A stretch of 64,000 nucleotides of DNA from the NCBI RefSeq assembly GCF_002302565.1, contig NZ_CP022382.1:2325001-2389000 (forward strand), given 5' to 3'. Within the stretch, counting starts at the first letter, position 1; the number at the start of each line of letters is the position of its first letter. Positions 26,812 through 35,484 of this stretch are shown one piece after another. The position numbers and the translations under genes are program-made. Below the pieces are notes generated by a model. The model did not search any database. It worked only from the letters and a program-made list of their open reading frames with translations, and was not told where the DNA came from. This DNA comes from Capnocytophaga canimorsus (GTDB lineage: Bacteria > Bacteroidota > Bacteroidia > Flavobacteriales > Flavobacteriaceae).

Positions 26812-27750
26812 ATGCAACGAATAAAGGTATTTTTTCTAAATAAAAAAACACTGCGTTTTACCATTTGTTTTATGGTAGCCTTGTCGTTGTGGGTTTTGGC
26901 AAAGCTTTCAAAAACAACTCGGAAAGAGCTAACCGTTGCTATAAATGTTACCAACGTTCCAGATGATTTGTTTTTAATTGATAATCAATCCAATCATATA
27001 AAATTATTAGCGGAGGGAACAGGTTTTTCACTACTAAATTTTCAGAATAAAAAAGTTACCGAAATTCTTAATTTTCAAGATTTGAAAAAAATTGGCAAAA
27101 ACGCCTATCAACTCACAGAAAATATTGGAGGAAAGTTAAAATCAAAATATCTTTCGGAGTTTAAAATCCAGAGCACGTATTCCGATAGCATTTTCCTTAC
27201 TCTTGAACCACGTTTTACTAAAAAGATTCCAGTACAAGTTCATTCTCAATTGAATTTTGAAAAGGAATTTCAACTGCGCGAATTTCAACTTCAGCCTGAT
27301 TCGGTGCTAGTTACAGGTGTCAAATCAGTGTTAGATACTATTACTCAAATCAATTTACAGATTCATAAGAAAAAGAGTATAAACGAAACATTTGAGCAAA
27401 GTTTTACGCTAAAAAATTCGGATTCTGTACATTACTTAACACCAAAAGTTAAAGTTAAAACCATTGTAGAGAAAGTAAGTGAACGCATTTTACAAGTGCC
27501 TATTTATGTGATAAATGCCCCAGAAAACACACAGGTTAAAGTTTTTCCAACCCAAGTGAGTGTACTTTGCGTAGGAAATTTTGAAACCTTAAAGGAATTG
27601 AACCCAGCTAACGTGCGTGTTGAGGCGGATTATGAAAACAAAAATGAGCAAGGTTCTTCACTATATTTAAAAGTGAAAACCGAAATAAAAGGTATAAAAT
27701 TTAGCTTTTTAAAGGAAAATAAAGTCGATTTTTTAATTCGTAAACTATGA
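26812..27750 (+). CDS. YbbR-like domain protein
   Basis: The 312 residues have one N-terminal membrane helix (about 13-31, FTICFMVALSLWVLAKLSK) followed by extracytoplasmic YbbR-like repeats (LTVAINVTNVPDDLFLI, KKIPVQVHSQLNF, SVLVTGVKSVLDTI, VPIYVINAPENTQV). The first ATG is at 26812; a TTG at 26809 is less likely. It ends overlapping coaE by 4 bases. YbbR/CdaR proteins elsewhere modulate envelope-associated cyclases, but no cyclase is here, so its role is unknown. Confidence 0.82.
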   Translation: MQRIKVFFLNKKTLRFTICFMVALSLWVLAKLSKTTRKELTVAINVTNVPDDLFLIDNQSNHIKLLAEGTGFSLLNFQNKKVTEILNFQDLKKIGKNAYQLTENIGGKLKSKYLSEFKIQSTYSDSIFLTLEPRFTKKIPVQVHSQLNFEKEFQLREFQLQPDSVLVTGVKSVLDTITQINLQIHKKKSINETFEQSFTLKNSDSVHYLTPKVKVKTIVEKVSERILQVPIYVINAPENTQVKVFPTQVSVLCVGNFETLKELNPANVRVEADYENKNEQGSSLYLKVKTEIKGIKFSFLKENKVDFLIRKL

Positions 27751-28331
27751 TTGTGGGTTTAACAGGAGGAATCGGTAGCGGAAAAACAACAATTGCCAAA
27801 GTTTTTGAAGGCTTCGGTATTCCTGTTTTTTTATCTGATAATCAAGCTCATAAAATCGTTGAGAGCGACAAAGAAGTTATTGGTCAAATTAAAGCATTAT
27901 TTGGAGAAGTCGCCTACACGCAAGGAAAATATAATCGCAAATACATCGCTGAAATTGTGTTTAAAGACAAGGGTTTGTTATCGAAACTCAATGCAATAGT
28001 ACATCCTGCGGTAGCCCGACATTTCCAAGATTGGAAAGCTAATCAAAAGGCACCTTACGTTTTGATAGAGTCTGCCATTCTTTTTGAAAGCGGTCTTTAT
28101 CGACATTGTGATTCTATTATCGCTATTGAAGCTCCTGAACAAGAGCGTATTGAACGCGTAATACAACGAGAGGGATGTACAAGGGAGTGGGTTGAGTCAC
28201 GGATAAAAAATCAATGGAGCGATAGCCAACGCCGAGCGTTATCCGATTTTATTATTTTGAATAAAAACATAAGTGAAGCAACGTTAAAAGCAAAAGAAAT
28301 ACATCATAATTTAATGAAAAAAGTTCAGTAA
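27747..28331 (+). CDS. coaE: Dephospho-CoA kinase
   Basis: The 194 residues carry out the last step of coenzyme A synthesis. The P-loop is GLTGGIGSGKTTIA (residues 4-17), then FLSDNQAHKIV, the HPAV motif in IVHPAVARHF, VLIESAILFESGLY, and the C-terminal NQWSDSQRRALSDFIILN. The length is normal. It overlaps the YbbR-like gene by ATGA, so it is translationally coupled to it. Confidence 0.95.
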   Translation: MIVGLTGGIGSGKTTIAKVFEGFGIPVFLSDNQAHKIVESDKEVIGQIKALFGEVAYTQGKYNRKYIAEIVFKDKGLLSKLNAIVHPAVARHFQDWKANQKAPYVLIESAILFESGLYRHCDSIIAIEAPEQERIERVIQREGCTREWVESRIKNQWSDSQRRALSDFIILNKNISEATLKAKEIHHNLMKKVQ

Positions 28332-28409
28332 ACGTAATTTATTTAATCAAATAGTTAATTTAAAGTTAAAAAATTAACAGCTAATTCTTTTTTGCATTAG
28401 TTTTGTATA

Positions 28410-29993
28410 GTGAATAGGAAATTATTTATCATATTAATCATCTTAATGAGTTTCGCCTTAGTGGGGATTGTTCTGATTCAAGGGTATTGGATTAAGACTG
28501 CCATTGAGGATAAAGAGGAGGCTTTTTCGCATAGTGTGCGTCAGGCACTGAGCAATGTTACCACAGTTTTGGAGCAGCACGAAATCAATCGTTTTGCCTT
28601 AGGTATTGCTGAACTCAAAGAAAAAGACAGTTTATTCACGCTCAAAGGCTCTCAATGGCACGAATTTATGTTCGTGCAGGAAAACAAAAACACTAAAGAA
28701 ACGTTCATTTACAAACACGGCATTTTAGAGGAAGATTATTCCGTTCCATCAAAGAGTTTTACGGGCTTCGACGGAGCTGATTCCACTACCATTAAAAACT
28801 ACACCAGCAAGCAATCAATGCAGAATACTTGGGAAGGAGGCGTAGCTATGGACAATCAAATGCACCCTTCGGTAGGAATGTTTGAAAAAATAGGGAGGCT
28901 CTCAGCATTGGACAAAATTGCCATTGAGGAAATGTTCCGTAGCACTATTGACCTTAAACCCATTAACGACCGCATCACGCCTTTGCAGTTGGATTTGTTA
29001 ATACGTCAAGAATTATTGCTTCGGAAATTGGATATTGATTTTGAGTATGCCATCTACCGCAAAGGAATTCTTTCAAATGTTCGTTCAAAATATTTTAATT
29101 TCAATGAGAAGAAAGAGTATAAAATGCCTTTGTTTTTTGACAATATGGGCGAGCCTGTATATGAATTGTCAGTGATTTTTCCTGAAAGAGAACAGTTTTT
29201 ATTGTCATCAGTTATCGGAATTGCTTCGCTGTCTATCGTTTTTACCGTAATTATCATTGTAACATTTTCTATTACAGTAAATCAACTAATTACACAACGT
29301 AAAATTTCTCAAATTAAAACGGATTTTATCAATAATATGACTCACGAGTTCAAAACCCCAATAGCTGTAATCAATTTGGTTTTGGACACACTTAAAAATC
29401 CGATGAATTTGAATGACCCAGAAAAAGTACTCCGATATGTCTATATGTTGCGTGACGAAAACAAACGGATGCACTCACACGTGGAGAATATCCTCCAAAT
29501 TTCGAAACTTGAAAAAGGCGAACTCAACATAGAAAAAGAGCCTTTAGACGCTCACGATTTGATTGAAAACGCAATTGCACACGTACATTTGATGATTGAA
29601 GATCGTCAAGGCAATATACGTACGCATTTAGAGGCTGAAAATTCGGATATTTCGGCAAATGAGTCTCATTTTACCAATGTGTTGGTTAATATTATGGAAA
29701 ATGCCATAAAGTATTCGCCTAACGCCCCAGAAATTGATATTTACACTCAAAACGTGAATAATCAAATCATTATACGTATTCAAGATAAGGGGCAAGGAAT
29801 GAGCAAAGCCGTTCTTAAAAAAGTTTTCGATAAATTCTATCGAGAGCATACAGGCGATTTACATAATGTAAAAGGACACGGTTTGGGCTTGGCTTACGTT
29901 AAAAGCATTGTAAAAAACCACAACGGAATGGTTTATGCTGAAAGTGAAAAAGGCAAAGGAAGCTCATTTATCATAAAAATGCCTGTAATTTAG
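28410..29993 (+). CDS. Sensor histidine kinase, RprX-like
   Basis: The 527 residues have membrane helices at about 5-25 and 270-293 enclosing a periplasmic sensor domain, then HisKA with the phospho-acceptor His in NNMTHEFKTPIAVI (about residue 311). The HATPase_c domain shows NIMENAIKYSPNAP (N box), IQDKGQGMSK (G1) and GHGLGLAYVKSIVKNHNG (G2). The start is GTG at 28410, giving MNRKLFIILIILM; starting at the ATG at 28446 would cut into the first helix. The response regulator gene follows 50 bases downstream. It resembles Bacteroides RprX; the signal sensed is unknown. Confidence 0.9.
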   Translation: MNRKLFIILIILMSFALVGIVLIQGYWIKTAIEDKEEAFSHSVRQALSNVTTVLEQHEINRFALGIAELKEKDSLFTLKGSQWHEFMFVQENKNTKETFIYKHGILEEDYSVPSKSFTGFDGADSTTIKNYTSKQSMQNTWEGGVAMDNQMHPSVGMFEKIGRLSALDKIAIEEMFRSTIDLKPINDRITPLQLDLLIRQELLLRKLDIDFEYAIYRKGILSNVRSKYFNFNEKKEYKMPLFFDNMGEPVYELSVIFPEREQFLLSSVIGIASLSIVFTVIIIVTFSITVNQLITQRKISQIKTDFINNMTHEFKTPIAVINLVLDTLKNPMNLNDPEKVLRYVYMLRDENKRMHSHVENILQISKLEKGELNIEKEPLDAHDLIENAIAHVHLMIEDRQGNIRTHLEAENSDISANESHFTNVLVNIMENAIKYSPNAPEIDIYTQNVNNQIIIRIQDKGQGMSKAVLKKVFDKFYREHTGDLHNVKGHGLGLAYVKSIVKNHNGMVYAESEKGKGSSFIIKMPVI

Positions 29994-30043
29994 TGAAGTA
30001 AAACAAAATGAAAAATACGAATAACAATTAAAATTAGGTTTAT

Positions 30044-30766
30044 ATGGATACAACGGTCAGTAAAAAAATTTTATTAGTAGAGGATGACCCAAACTTTGGA
30101 ACAGTCCTTAAAGACTACTTGGTAATGAGCGGTTTTGATGTTGCCCTTGCTAAAAATGGTATGGAGGGCTTTGAGCGCTTTCGTAAAGAACCTTTCGATT
30201 TGTGCATCTTAGATGTTATGATGCCTTACAAGGACGGCTTTACTCTGGCTAAAGAAATTCGTGAGAAGAATGAAAAAATTCCAATCATTTTCCTAACGGC
30301 AAGAACAATGCGTGAGGATGTACTTAAAGGATACAAAGTAGGTGCTGATGATTATTTGAATAAACCTTTTGACTCCGAAATTCTACTGATGAAAATACGT
30401 TCTATGCTACAACGAAAAAATGTTGAAACCATAGCCGATAGTAAAAAATTTGAATTTGAAATAGGGGATTTCTTCTTGAATTCCAAACTTCGTTTTTTGA
30501 AATATAAAGATGAAGAGCCTATCAAACTTTCACCCAAAGAAAATGAGCTTTTGCGTCTTTTAGCTTTACACGAAAACGACTTGATGCCTCGTGATTTGGC
30601 TCTTAATAAAATTTGGAAAGATGATAATTATTTCACTTCCAGAAGTATGGACGTTTATATTGCGAAATTAAGGAAATACCTTAAAGATGATGAACGAGTG
30701 GAAATCGTAAACATTCACGGAGAAGGTTTCCGACTGATTACTAATCGAGAAGATGAATACATTTAG
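30044..30766 (+). CDS. OmpR-family response regulator, RprY-like
   Basis: The 240 residues have a receiver domain (about 9-120) with the acidic pocket EDD, phosphorylated Asp in LCILDVMMPYKDGF, Thr in FLTART and Lys in LNKPFD, and a winged-helix DNA-binding domain (about 140-235, including SRSMDVYIAKLRKYL and IHGEGFRL). It forms a two-component pair with the upstream kinase. RprY-type proteins are DNA-binding regulators; the targets here are not visible. Confidence 0.93.
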   Translation: MDTTVSKKILLVEDDPNFGTVLKDYLVMSGFDVALAKNGMEGFERFRKEPFDLCILDVMMPYKDGFTLAKEIREKNEKIPIIFLTARTMREDVLKGYKVGADDYLNKPFDSEILLMKIRSMLQRKNVETIADSKKFEFEIGDFFLNSKLRFLKYKDEEPIKLSPKENELLRLLALHENDLMPRDLALNKIWKDDNYFTSRSMDVYIAKLRKYLKDDERVEIVNIHGEGFRLITNREDEYI

Positions 30767-30795
30767 AAAATCATTATTTTGACAAATCGCTTTAA

Positions 30796-30838
30796 AATAA
30801 AAGAGTTACGAGGTTCAATGCTTTGTAACTCTTTTTAA
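30796..30838 (+). terminator. Terminator after the two-component pair
   Basis: AAAAGAGTTAC / GTAACTCTTTTT stem with a loop of about 15 bases and a T tail, 30 bases after the response regulator stop. Confidence 0.72.
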
Positions 30839-30949
30839 TTTTCATCAGAAAATATGGTTATAATCCAAAATCTGATTAAGTTTTAGAGTTTAACTAACCC
30901 AATGAGAAATATCAAAAATTGATATAAAATTTGTAATATCATATTGATT

Positions 30950-31259
30950 ATGAGAAAGTTTGTTTTTTTTAGGAACATTGATTATGCTCAGTATGATTTT
31001 TATTATTGGTAGTGAATTTTATATAAGTATAAAAAAAAGCATACAGAATAATGAAACATATCGAATTTACAGAGAAAATACGGAGTTTTATATATCTGGA
31101 CAAGTTTTTAAAGTAGATGTCCCTGAGGACTTTGGATACTACTGTATCCTTTATGTCAAAACAGATTCTGTAAATATATCGAAAACATTTAAAGAAAGCG
31201 ATAGAGTTTTATGGGGGTTAAAATGTAATGTACAAAAAACACTAACAAAAAAAGCCTGA
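30950..31259 (+). pseudogene. Small membrane protein gene interrupted at a run of eight Ts
   Basis: An ATG at 30950 reads MRKFVFF and then leaves frame at the T8 tract (30963-30970). The +1 frame continues LGTLIMLSMIFIIGSEFYI and runs to a stop at 31259. Removing one T joins the charged start to the hydrophobic helix, giving a normal signal-anchor protein of about 100 residues. The soluble part (FYISGQVFKVDVPEDFGYY) is not recognisable. It could be a true frameshift, a slippage-prone switch or a sequencing error. The region downstream is repeat-rich. Confidence 0.5.
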
Positions 31260-31410
31260 AAAAGCTCTAAAAATAAGGGAGTTACAGCAAAAAAAGCCCG
31301 AAAATGCAACCAAAACCAAATGTGCAATAATTACTATTAACTACCATTTAATTACCATTTAAAAAGCCCGAAATTACCATATAATTTGCCGTAACTACTA
31401 TTATGAGGTA

Positions 31411-31491
31411 CCCTTTGTGCTTGATGATGAAATCCTCAAAAAATGTACATTTCATTTTGAATTTTGGTACATTTGGTTTTGCGGATTATAG
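31411..31491 (+). repeat. Dispersed repeat, copy B
   Basis: It differs from copy A at 13375-13455 by only a few bases (for example CTTTGTGCTTGATGATG against CTTTGTGCTCGATGATG) and shares its full length to TTTTGCGGATTATAG. It lies directly upstream of, and runs into, a small broken reading frame. Confidence 0.88.
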
Positions 31492-31763
31492 TTTTAGGAA
31501 TATATGATGAAAAAAATAAAATAGCGGTATTACTTTCAAGAGCAAGCTCTCCAAATTGGGTAGTGGATAAAGATATACCATCAAATCAACTACCTTATAT
31601 TGTTTATAAAAGCGATCCAAAAGAAAAATCATCGTTTGTATTCACATTCTCTAATGAGAATTTACGGCTTTCAGAAACGATGACTCCGAAAAAAATAAAA
31701 GAAAAATTAGGACGAGCTTTAATCGAAAGAATGGACACAATGCAAAATCCTATTAAGTTTTAA
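31491..31763 (+). pseudogene. Gene fragment downstream of repeat copy B
   Basis: An open frame of about 90 codons reads GIYDEKNKIAVLLSRASSPNW... and ends at 31763 with NPIKF. It looks protein-like but has no credible start: upstream it runs into the dispersed repeat, where the reading frame only opens from a TTG within the repeat. It is probably the 3' part of a small gene whose start was replaced by the repeat. No family recognised. Confidence 0.45.
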
Positions 31764-31803
31764 AAATTGATATTAAAATTGCTTTATGTCTCTAATTATC
31801 AAT

Positions 31804-31882
31804 GTTTTTGATCTTGATAATAAAATCCTCAAAAAATGTATATTTGATTTTGAATTTTGGTACATTTGGTCTTTCGGATTAT
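31804..31882 (+). repeat. Dispersed repeat, copy C (diverged)
   Basis: It shares most of its length with copies A and B (AAAATCCTCAAAAAATGTA, TTTTGAATTTTGGTACATTTGG) but has lost the internal ATG codons and several bases. It is directly followed by the degenerate palindrome at 31883. Confidence 0.82.
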
Positions 31883-31921
31883 ATCTCTTTTTTCTTTGGG
31901 CTAACTCCAAAAAAGAGAGAA
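31883..31921. repeat. Degenerate copy of the CTTTGGG palindrome
   Basis: TCTCTTTTTTCTTTGGGCTAA repeats the left arm and loop of the perfect palindrome at 12966-13009, but the right arm (CTCCAAAAAAGAGAGA) has lost several bases. Confidence 0.8.
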
Positions 31922-32052
31922 AAATGATACCCAAAATTACATTTAATAATGGAATTTAAGTTTTTCAATTCTATGGTATTGATTTTAAAGATAAACTAAC
32001 GAAAAACCTAAAAAAAAAATAGAGGTTCGTATTTGATAAAAAAGGAGAGGAT

Positions 32053-32613
32053 ATGAAAGTTTTGGTTATTGATAATTACGATAGCTTTGTTTTTAATTTA
32101 GTTCATTATTTGGAAGCATTGGGAGTTGAGGTAATCGTTAAAAGGAACGATGCTTTTACTTTCGATGAGGTAAATCAGTTTCATAAGATATTGTTGTCGC
32201 CAGGTCCTGGGATTCCTGATCAGGCTGGAAAAATGAAAAAACTCATTGAAATGTATGCTCCTATCAAAAGTATTTTTGGGGTTTGTTTGGGGCAACAGGC
32301 TATAGGAGAAGTTTTTGGCGGAACTCTTGAAAATTTAAAGCAGGTGTATCACGGCAAGGCAACTCCCATAACTATTGTGGCGAATGATTTTATCTATAAT
32401 GGTGTACCTAATGTTTTTGAGGTAGGACGTTACCACTCTTGGGTGGTGAAAAATCCGCTACCTCCTTCTTTAGAGGCAACTGCCGTAGATGAAAATGGAT
32501 ATATTATGTCGCTTAGGCATAAAATATATGACGTTCGTGGGGTACAATATCATCCTGAGTCGGTAATGACTTCTTTTGGTAAAACCATTCTTAAAAATTG
32601 GCTTGAAAATTAG
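32053..32613 (+). CDS. Glutamine amidotransferase, anthranilate/aminodeoxychorismate synthase component II
   Basis: The 186 residues are a class I glutaminase of the TrpG/PabA type, which supplies ammonia to a chorismate-using partner. The catalytic triad is complete: Cys78 in GVCLGQQAIGE, and His167 and Glu169 in GVQYHPESV. The oxyanion loop LSPGPG is also present. TrpG and PabA cannot be told apart by sequence, and no TrpE or PabB gene is adjacent. The next gene, a TrpC-like protein, starts 2 bases after its stop, so the two form a transcription unit. Confidence 0.9.
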   Translation: MKVLVIDNYDSFVFNLVHYLEALGVEVIVKRNDAFTFDEVNQFHKILLSPGPGIPDQAGKMKKLIEMYAPIKSIFGVCLGQQAIGEVFGGTLENLKQVYHGKATPITIVANDFIYNGVPNVFEVGRYHSWVVKNPLPPSLEATAVDENGYIMSLRHKIYDVRGVQYHPESVMTSFGKTILKNWLEN

Positions 32614-32615
32614 AT

Positions 32616-33404
32616 ATGACACTTTTAGACCGATTATTAGTCCATAAATTTGAAGAAGTAGCCTTGAAAAAAAGCCTAATACCGATGTCTGCTTTTGAGC
32701 AAAATCCTATATTCCAAACTTCAAATCGTTATTTTACAACATTTTTGAATAATAATTCTCACGGAATTGTTGGCGGATTTTATCGTAGGTCGCCTTGGCA
32801 AACGGAAATAAATCTGCATTTGAATGTTTTTGAGGTAGCTCAAGCCTATGAAAAAGGAGGATTTGCGGGAATTTCAATATGTACCGATACGAAGTATTTT
32901 GGAGGCTCACTTGATGATATGTTGTTGGTAAAAGCCTCTTGTCAACTTCCTTTACTTTGTAATGATTTTATAGTAGATGTATATCAAATTTATGAAAGTA
33001 AGGCTCACGCAGCTGATGCTGTAATGCTTATGGCTTCAATTTTAAAGTTGGATCAAATTCAGTATTTGACTCAAGAAGCTCATCGCATAGGCTTGGAAGT
33101 ATTTTTACAGATAAATGATATGCAAGATATTGAAAAATGCTTGTTATGTCCGTTTGATGTTTTGGTGGTAAGTAGTCGTTGTTTTTCTACTTCAGAAGTT
33201 GATTTTAAAAAATATAATTATTTTTACGACAAACTCTCTGAGGTTCCTTTAAAAATTGCAGAAGGTGGAATTTTTAACACAAAACAAATACTTGATTTAA
33301 AGCAGATTGGATATTCGGGTTGTGTAGTGGATTTTCCTTTTTTACAATCGGATGCCGTTTTTTATAGTGTGAATACTTTTATTAGCAACCTTTCATCAAA
33401 TTAA
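32616..33404 (+). CDS. TrpC-like (indole-3-glycerol-phosphate synthase fold) protein lacking catalytic residues
   Basis: The 262 residues align end to end with bacterial IGPS: MTLLDRLLVHKFEEVALKK, FGGSLDDM, LCNDFIVDVYQIYESKAHAADAVMLMA, EVFLQINDMQDIE and KIAEGGIF. The known IGPS catalytic residues are mostly changed. The EFKRRSP motif reads GFYRRSP, so Glu becomes Gly54 and Lys becomes Tyr56. The general-acid Lys of RKDF is Asn116. Glu of LLEL is Gln165, Asn of GINNRD is Ser186, and Ser of AESGI is Gly217; only Glu216 is kept. The frame is intact, so this is a folded but probably non-IGPS protein rather than simple decay. It is coupled to the glutaminase gene. Confidence 0.85.
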   Translation: MTLLDRLLVHKFEEVALKKSLIPMSAFEQNPIFQTSNRYFTTFLNNNSHGIVGGFYRRSPWQTEINLHLNVFEVAQAYEKGGFAGISICTDTKYFGGSLDDMLLVKASCQLPLLCNDFIVDVYQIYESKAHAADAVMLMASILKLDQIQYLTQEAHRIGLEVFLQINDMQDIEKCLLCPFDVLVVSSRCFSTSEVDFKKYNYFYDKLSEVPLKIAEGGIFNTKQILDLKQIGYSGCVVDFPFLQSDAVFYSVNTFISNLSSN

Positions 33405-33486
33405 AAATGATGAGATTTGATTTTTGATAATCAATACGTACCTTAGCCTTTCGTTACATTTCAAATCCTCACAAGTAAATTTAGTT

Positions 33487-35481
33487 ATGCAATTCTCTAT
33501 ACAATCTGATTTTCAACCTACTGGCGACCAACCTCAAGCCATTAAGCAACTCACACAAAGCATCGAAAAAGGGGAAAAATATCAGGTTTTACTCGGTGTG
33601 ACAGGCTCAGGGAAAACCTTTACTGTAGCTAATGTGGTGCAGAATGTACAACGCCCCACTCTTGTTTTGGCTCATAACAAAACCCTTGCTGCTCAATTAT
33701 ATAGCGAATTTAAAGCGTTTTTTCCGAACAATGCGGTGGAATATTTCGTATCGTATTACGATTATTACCAACCCGAAGCCTACATTCCCACTACGGGAAC
33801 GTACATCGAAAAAGACCTATCCATCAATGAAGAAATCGAAAAATTACGGCTTAGTGCTACTTCTTCTTTGCTTTCAGGACGACGTGATGTGTTGGTTGTG
33901 GCTTCCGTTTCGTGTCTGTATGGAATCGGAAATCCTATTGAATTTCAGAAGAATGTAATCACCATAAAGCGAGGCGAAGTACTTCCACGAACTAAATTTA
34001 TGCATCGTTTGGTGCAAAGTTTGTATGCCCGAACCACTGCCGATTTCATTCACGGAAATTTCCGAGTGAAAGGCGATGTAGTGGACGTTTACCCTGGCTA
34101 TTCCGATACGCCTTTCCGCATTCATTTCTTTGGAGATGAAATCGAAGAAATTGAGGTTTTCGACCCGCAAACTAACAAAGTATTAGAACGTTACGATAGT
34201 TTGAATATCTATCCTGCCAATATGTTCGTAACCTCGCCCGACGTGTTACAAAAAGCCATTTGGAACATTCAGCAAGATTTGACCAAACAAGTGGAATATT
34301 TTAAAGAAATCGGCAAGCATTTGGAAGCCAAACGATTGGAAGAACGCACCAATTTCGATTTGGAGATGATTCGCGAGCTAGGATATTGTTCGGGCATTGA
34401 AAATTATTCTCGTTATTTGGACGGAAGAGAGCCCGGTTCACGTCCGTTTTGCTTATTGGATTATTTTCCTGATGATTTTCTGATGGTTATCGACGAAAGT
34501 CACGTAACCATTCCGCAAGTACACGCAATGTATGGGGGCGACCGTAGTCGAAAGGAAAATTTGGTAGAATACGGCTTTCGTTTACCCGCTGCTTTAGATA
34601 ATCGTCCGCTGAAATTTGAGGAATTCGAAGCCCTTCAAAATCAGGTGATTTACGTAAGTGCAACACCTGCCGATTATGAACTTCAAAAAACGCAAGGGGT
34701 TTATGTTGAGCAAATTATTCGTCCGACAGGATTGCTCGACCCCGAAATCGAAATCCGTCCGAGTGAAAACCAAATTGACGATTTGGCAGAAGAAATTCAG
34801 CTCCGCGTAGAAAAGGACGAACGTGTTTTGGTAACCACTCTCACCAAACGAATGGCGGAAGAGCTTACTAAATATTTGACTAAAATTGGGGTGCGTTGCC
34901 GATACATTCACAGCGATGTGGATACCCTTGAACGAGTGGAAATTATGCAAGATTTACGCCGTGGATTGTTCGATGTTTTGGTGGGCGTAAACCTGCTTCG
35001 TGAAGGTTTGGATTTACCTGAAGTTTCGCTTGTTGCCATTTTAGATGCTGATAAAGAAGGCTTTTTGCGTTCTACACGTTCGCTGACCCAAACGGTGGGA
35101 CGAGCTGCCCGAAACGTAAACGGAAAAGCCATTATGTATGCCGATAAAATTACTCAAAGTATGCAAGTAACCATTGATGACACCAACTATCGGCGTGAAA
35201 AACAAATGAATTACAATTTCCGTAATGGAATCACTCCCAAGCCATTAAATAAAAAAATCGAAAATACGCTTAGCAAAAGTCCAATTACTGAATTTCATTA
35301 CGACCCCTCATTCAAAAAGGAAAAAGAGGTTCAAACAGAACTTCTTTCACAAAAGGAAGTTGAGAAAAAAATCCGAGAAACTCGCAAACTAATGGAAACT
35401 GCCGCCAAAGAACTAGACTTTGTCAAAGCTGCCCAATATCGTGACGAGATTAAAGTGTGGGAGAGTAAACTGGAAAAATGA
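33487..35481 (+). CDS. uvrB: Excinuclease ABC subunit B
   Basis: The 664 residues start at ATG 33487 (MQFSIQSDFQPTGDQPQAI); an upstream in-frame start at 33424 adds residues not seen in the family. Helicase motif I is GVTGSGKTFTVANV. The beta-hairpin region YYDYYQPEAYIP, DEXX box VIDESHVTIPQ, motif VI SLTQTVGRAARN and the C-terminal UVR motif (AAKELDFVKAAQYRDEI) are all present. It is the damage-recognition helicase of nucleotide excision repair and is complete in length. Confidence 0.96.
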   Translation: MQFSIQSDFQPTGDQPQAIKQLTQSIEKGEKYQVLLGVTGSGKTFTVANVVQNVQRPTLVLAHNKTLAAQLYSEFKAFFPNNAVEYFVSYYDYYQPEAYIPTTGTYIEKDLSINEEIEKLRLSATSSLLSGRRDVLVVASVSCLYGIGNPIEFQKNVITIKRGEVLPRTKFMHRLVQSLYARTTADFIHGNFRVKGDVVDVYPGYSDTPFRIHFFGDEIEEIEVFDPQTNKVLERYDSLNIYPANMFVTSPDVLQKAIWNIQQDLTKQVEYFKEIGKHLEAKRLEERTNFDLEMIRELGYCSGIENYSRYLDGREPGSRPFCLLDYFPDDFLMVIDESHVTIPQVHAMYGGDRSRKENLVEYGFRLPAALDNRPLKFEEFEALQNQVIYVSATPADYELQKTQGVYVEQIIRPTGLLDPEIEIRPSENQIDDLAEEIQLRVEKDERVLVTTLTKRMAEELTKYLTKIGVRCRYIHSDVDTLERVEIMQDLRRGLFDVLVGVNLLREGLDLPEVSLVAILDADKEGFLRSTRSLTQTVGRAARNVNGKAIMYADKITQSMQVTIDDTNYRREKQMNYNFRNGITPKPLNKKIENTLSKSPITEFHYDPSFKKEKEVQTELLSQKEVEKKIRETRKLMETAAKELDFVKAAQYRDEIKVWESKLEK

Positions 35482-35484
35482 AAT

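Noticed and set aside
28398-28405. TAGTTTTG as the promoter of the histidine kinase gene
   Set aside because: It lies only 5 bases before the chosen GTG start, which would leave no leader; the match may be chance.
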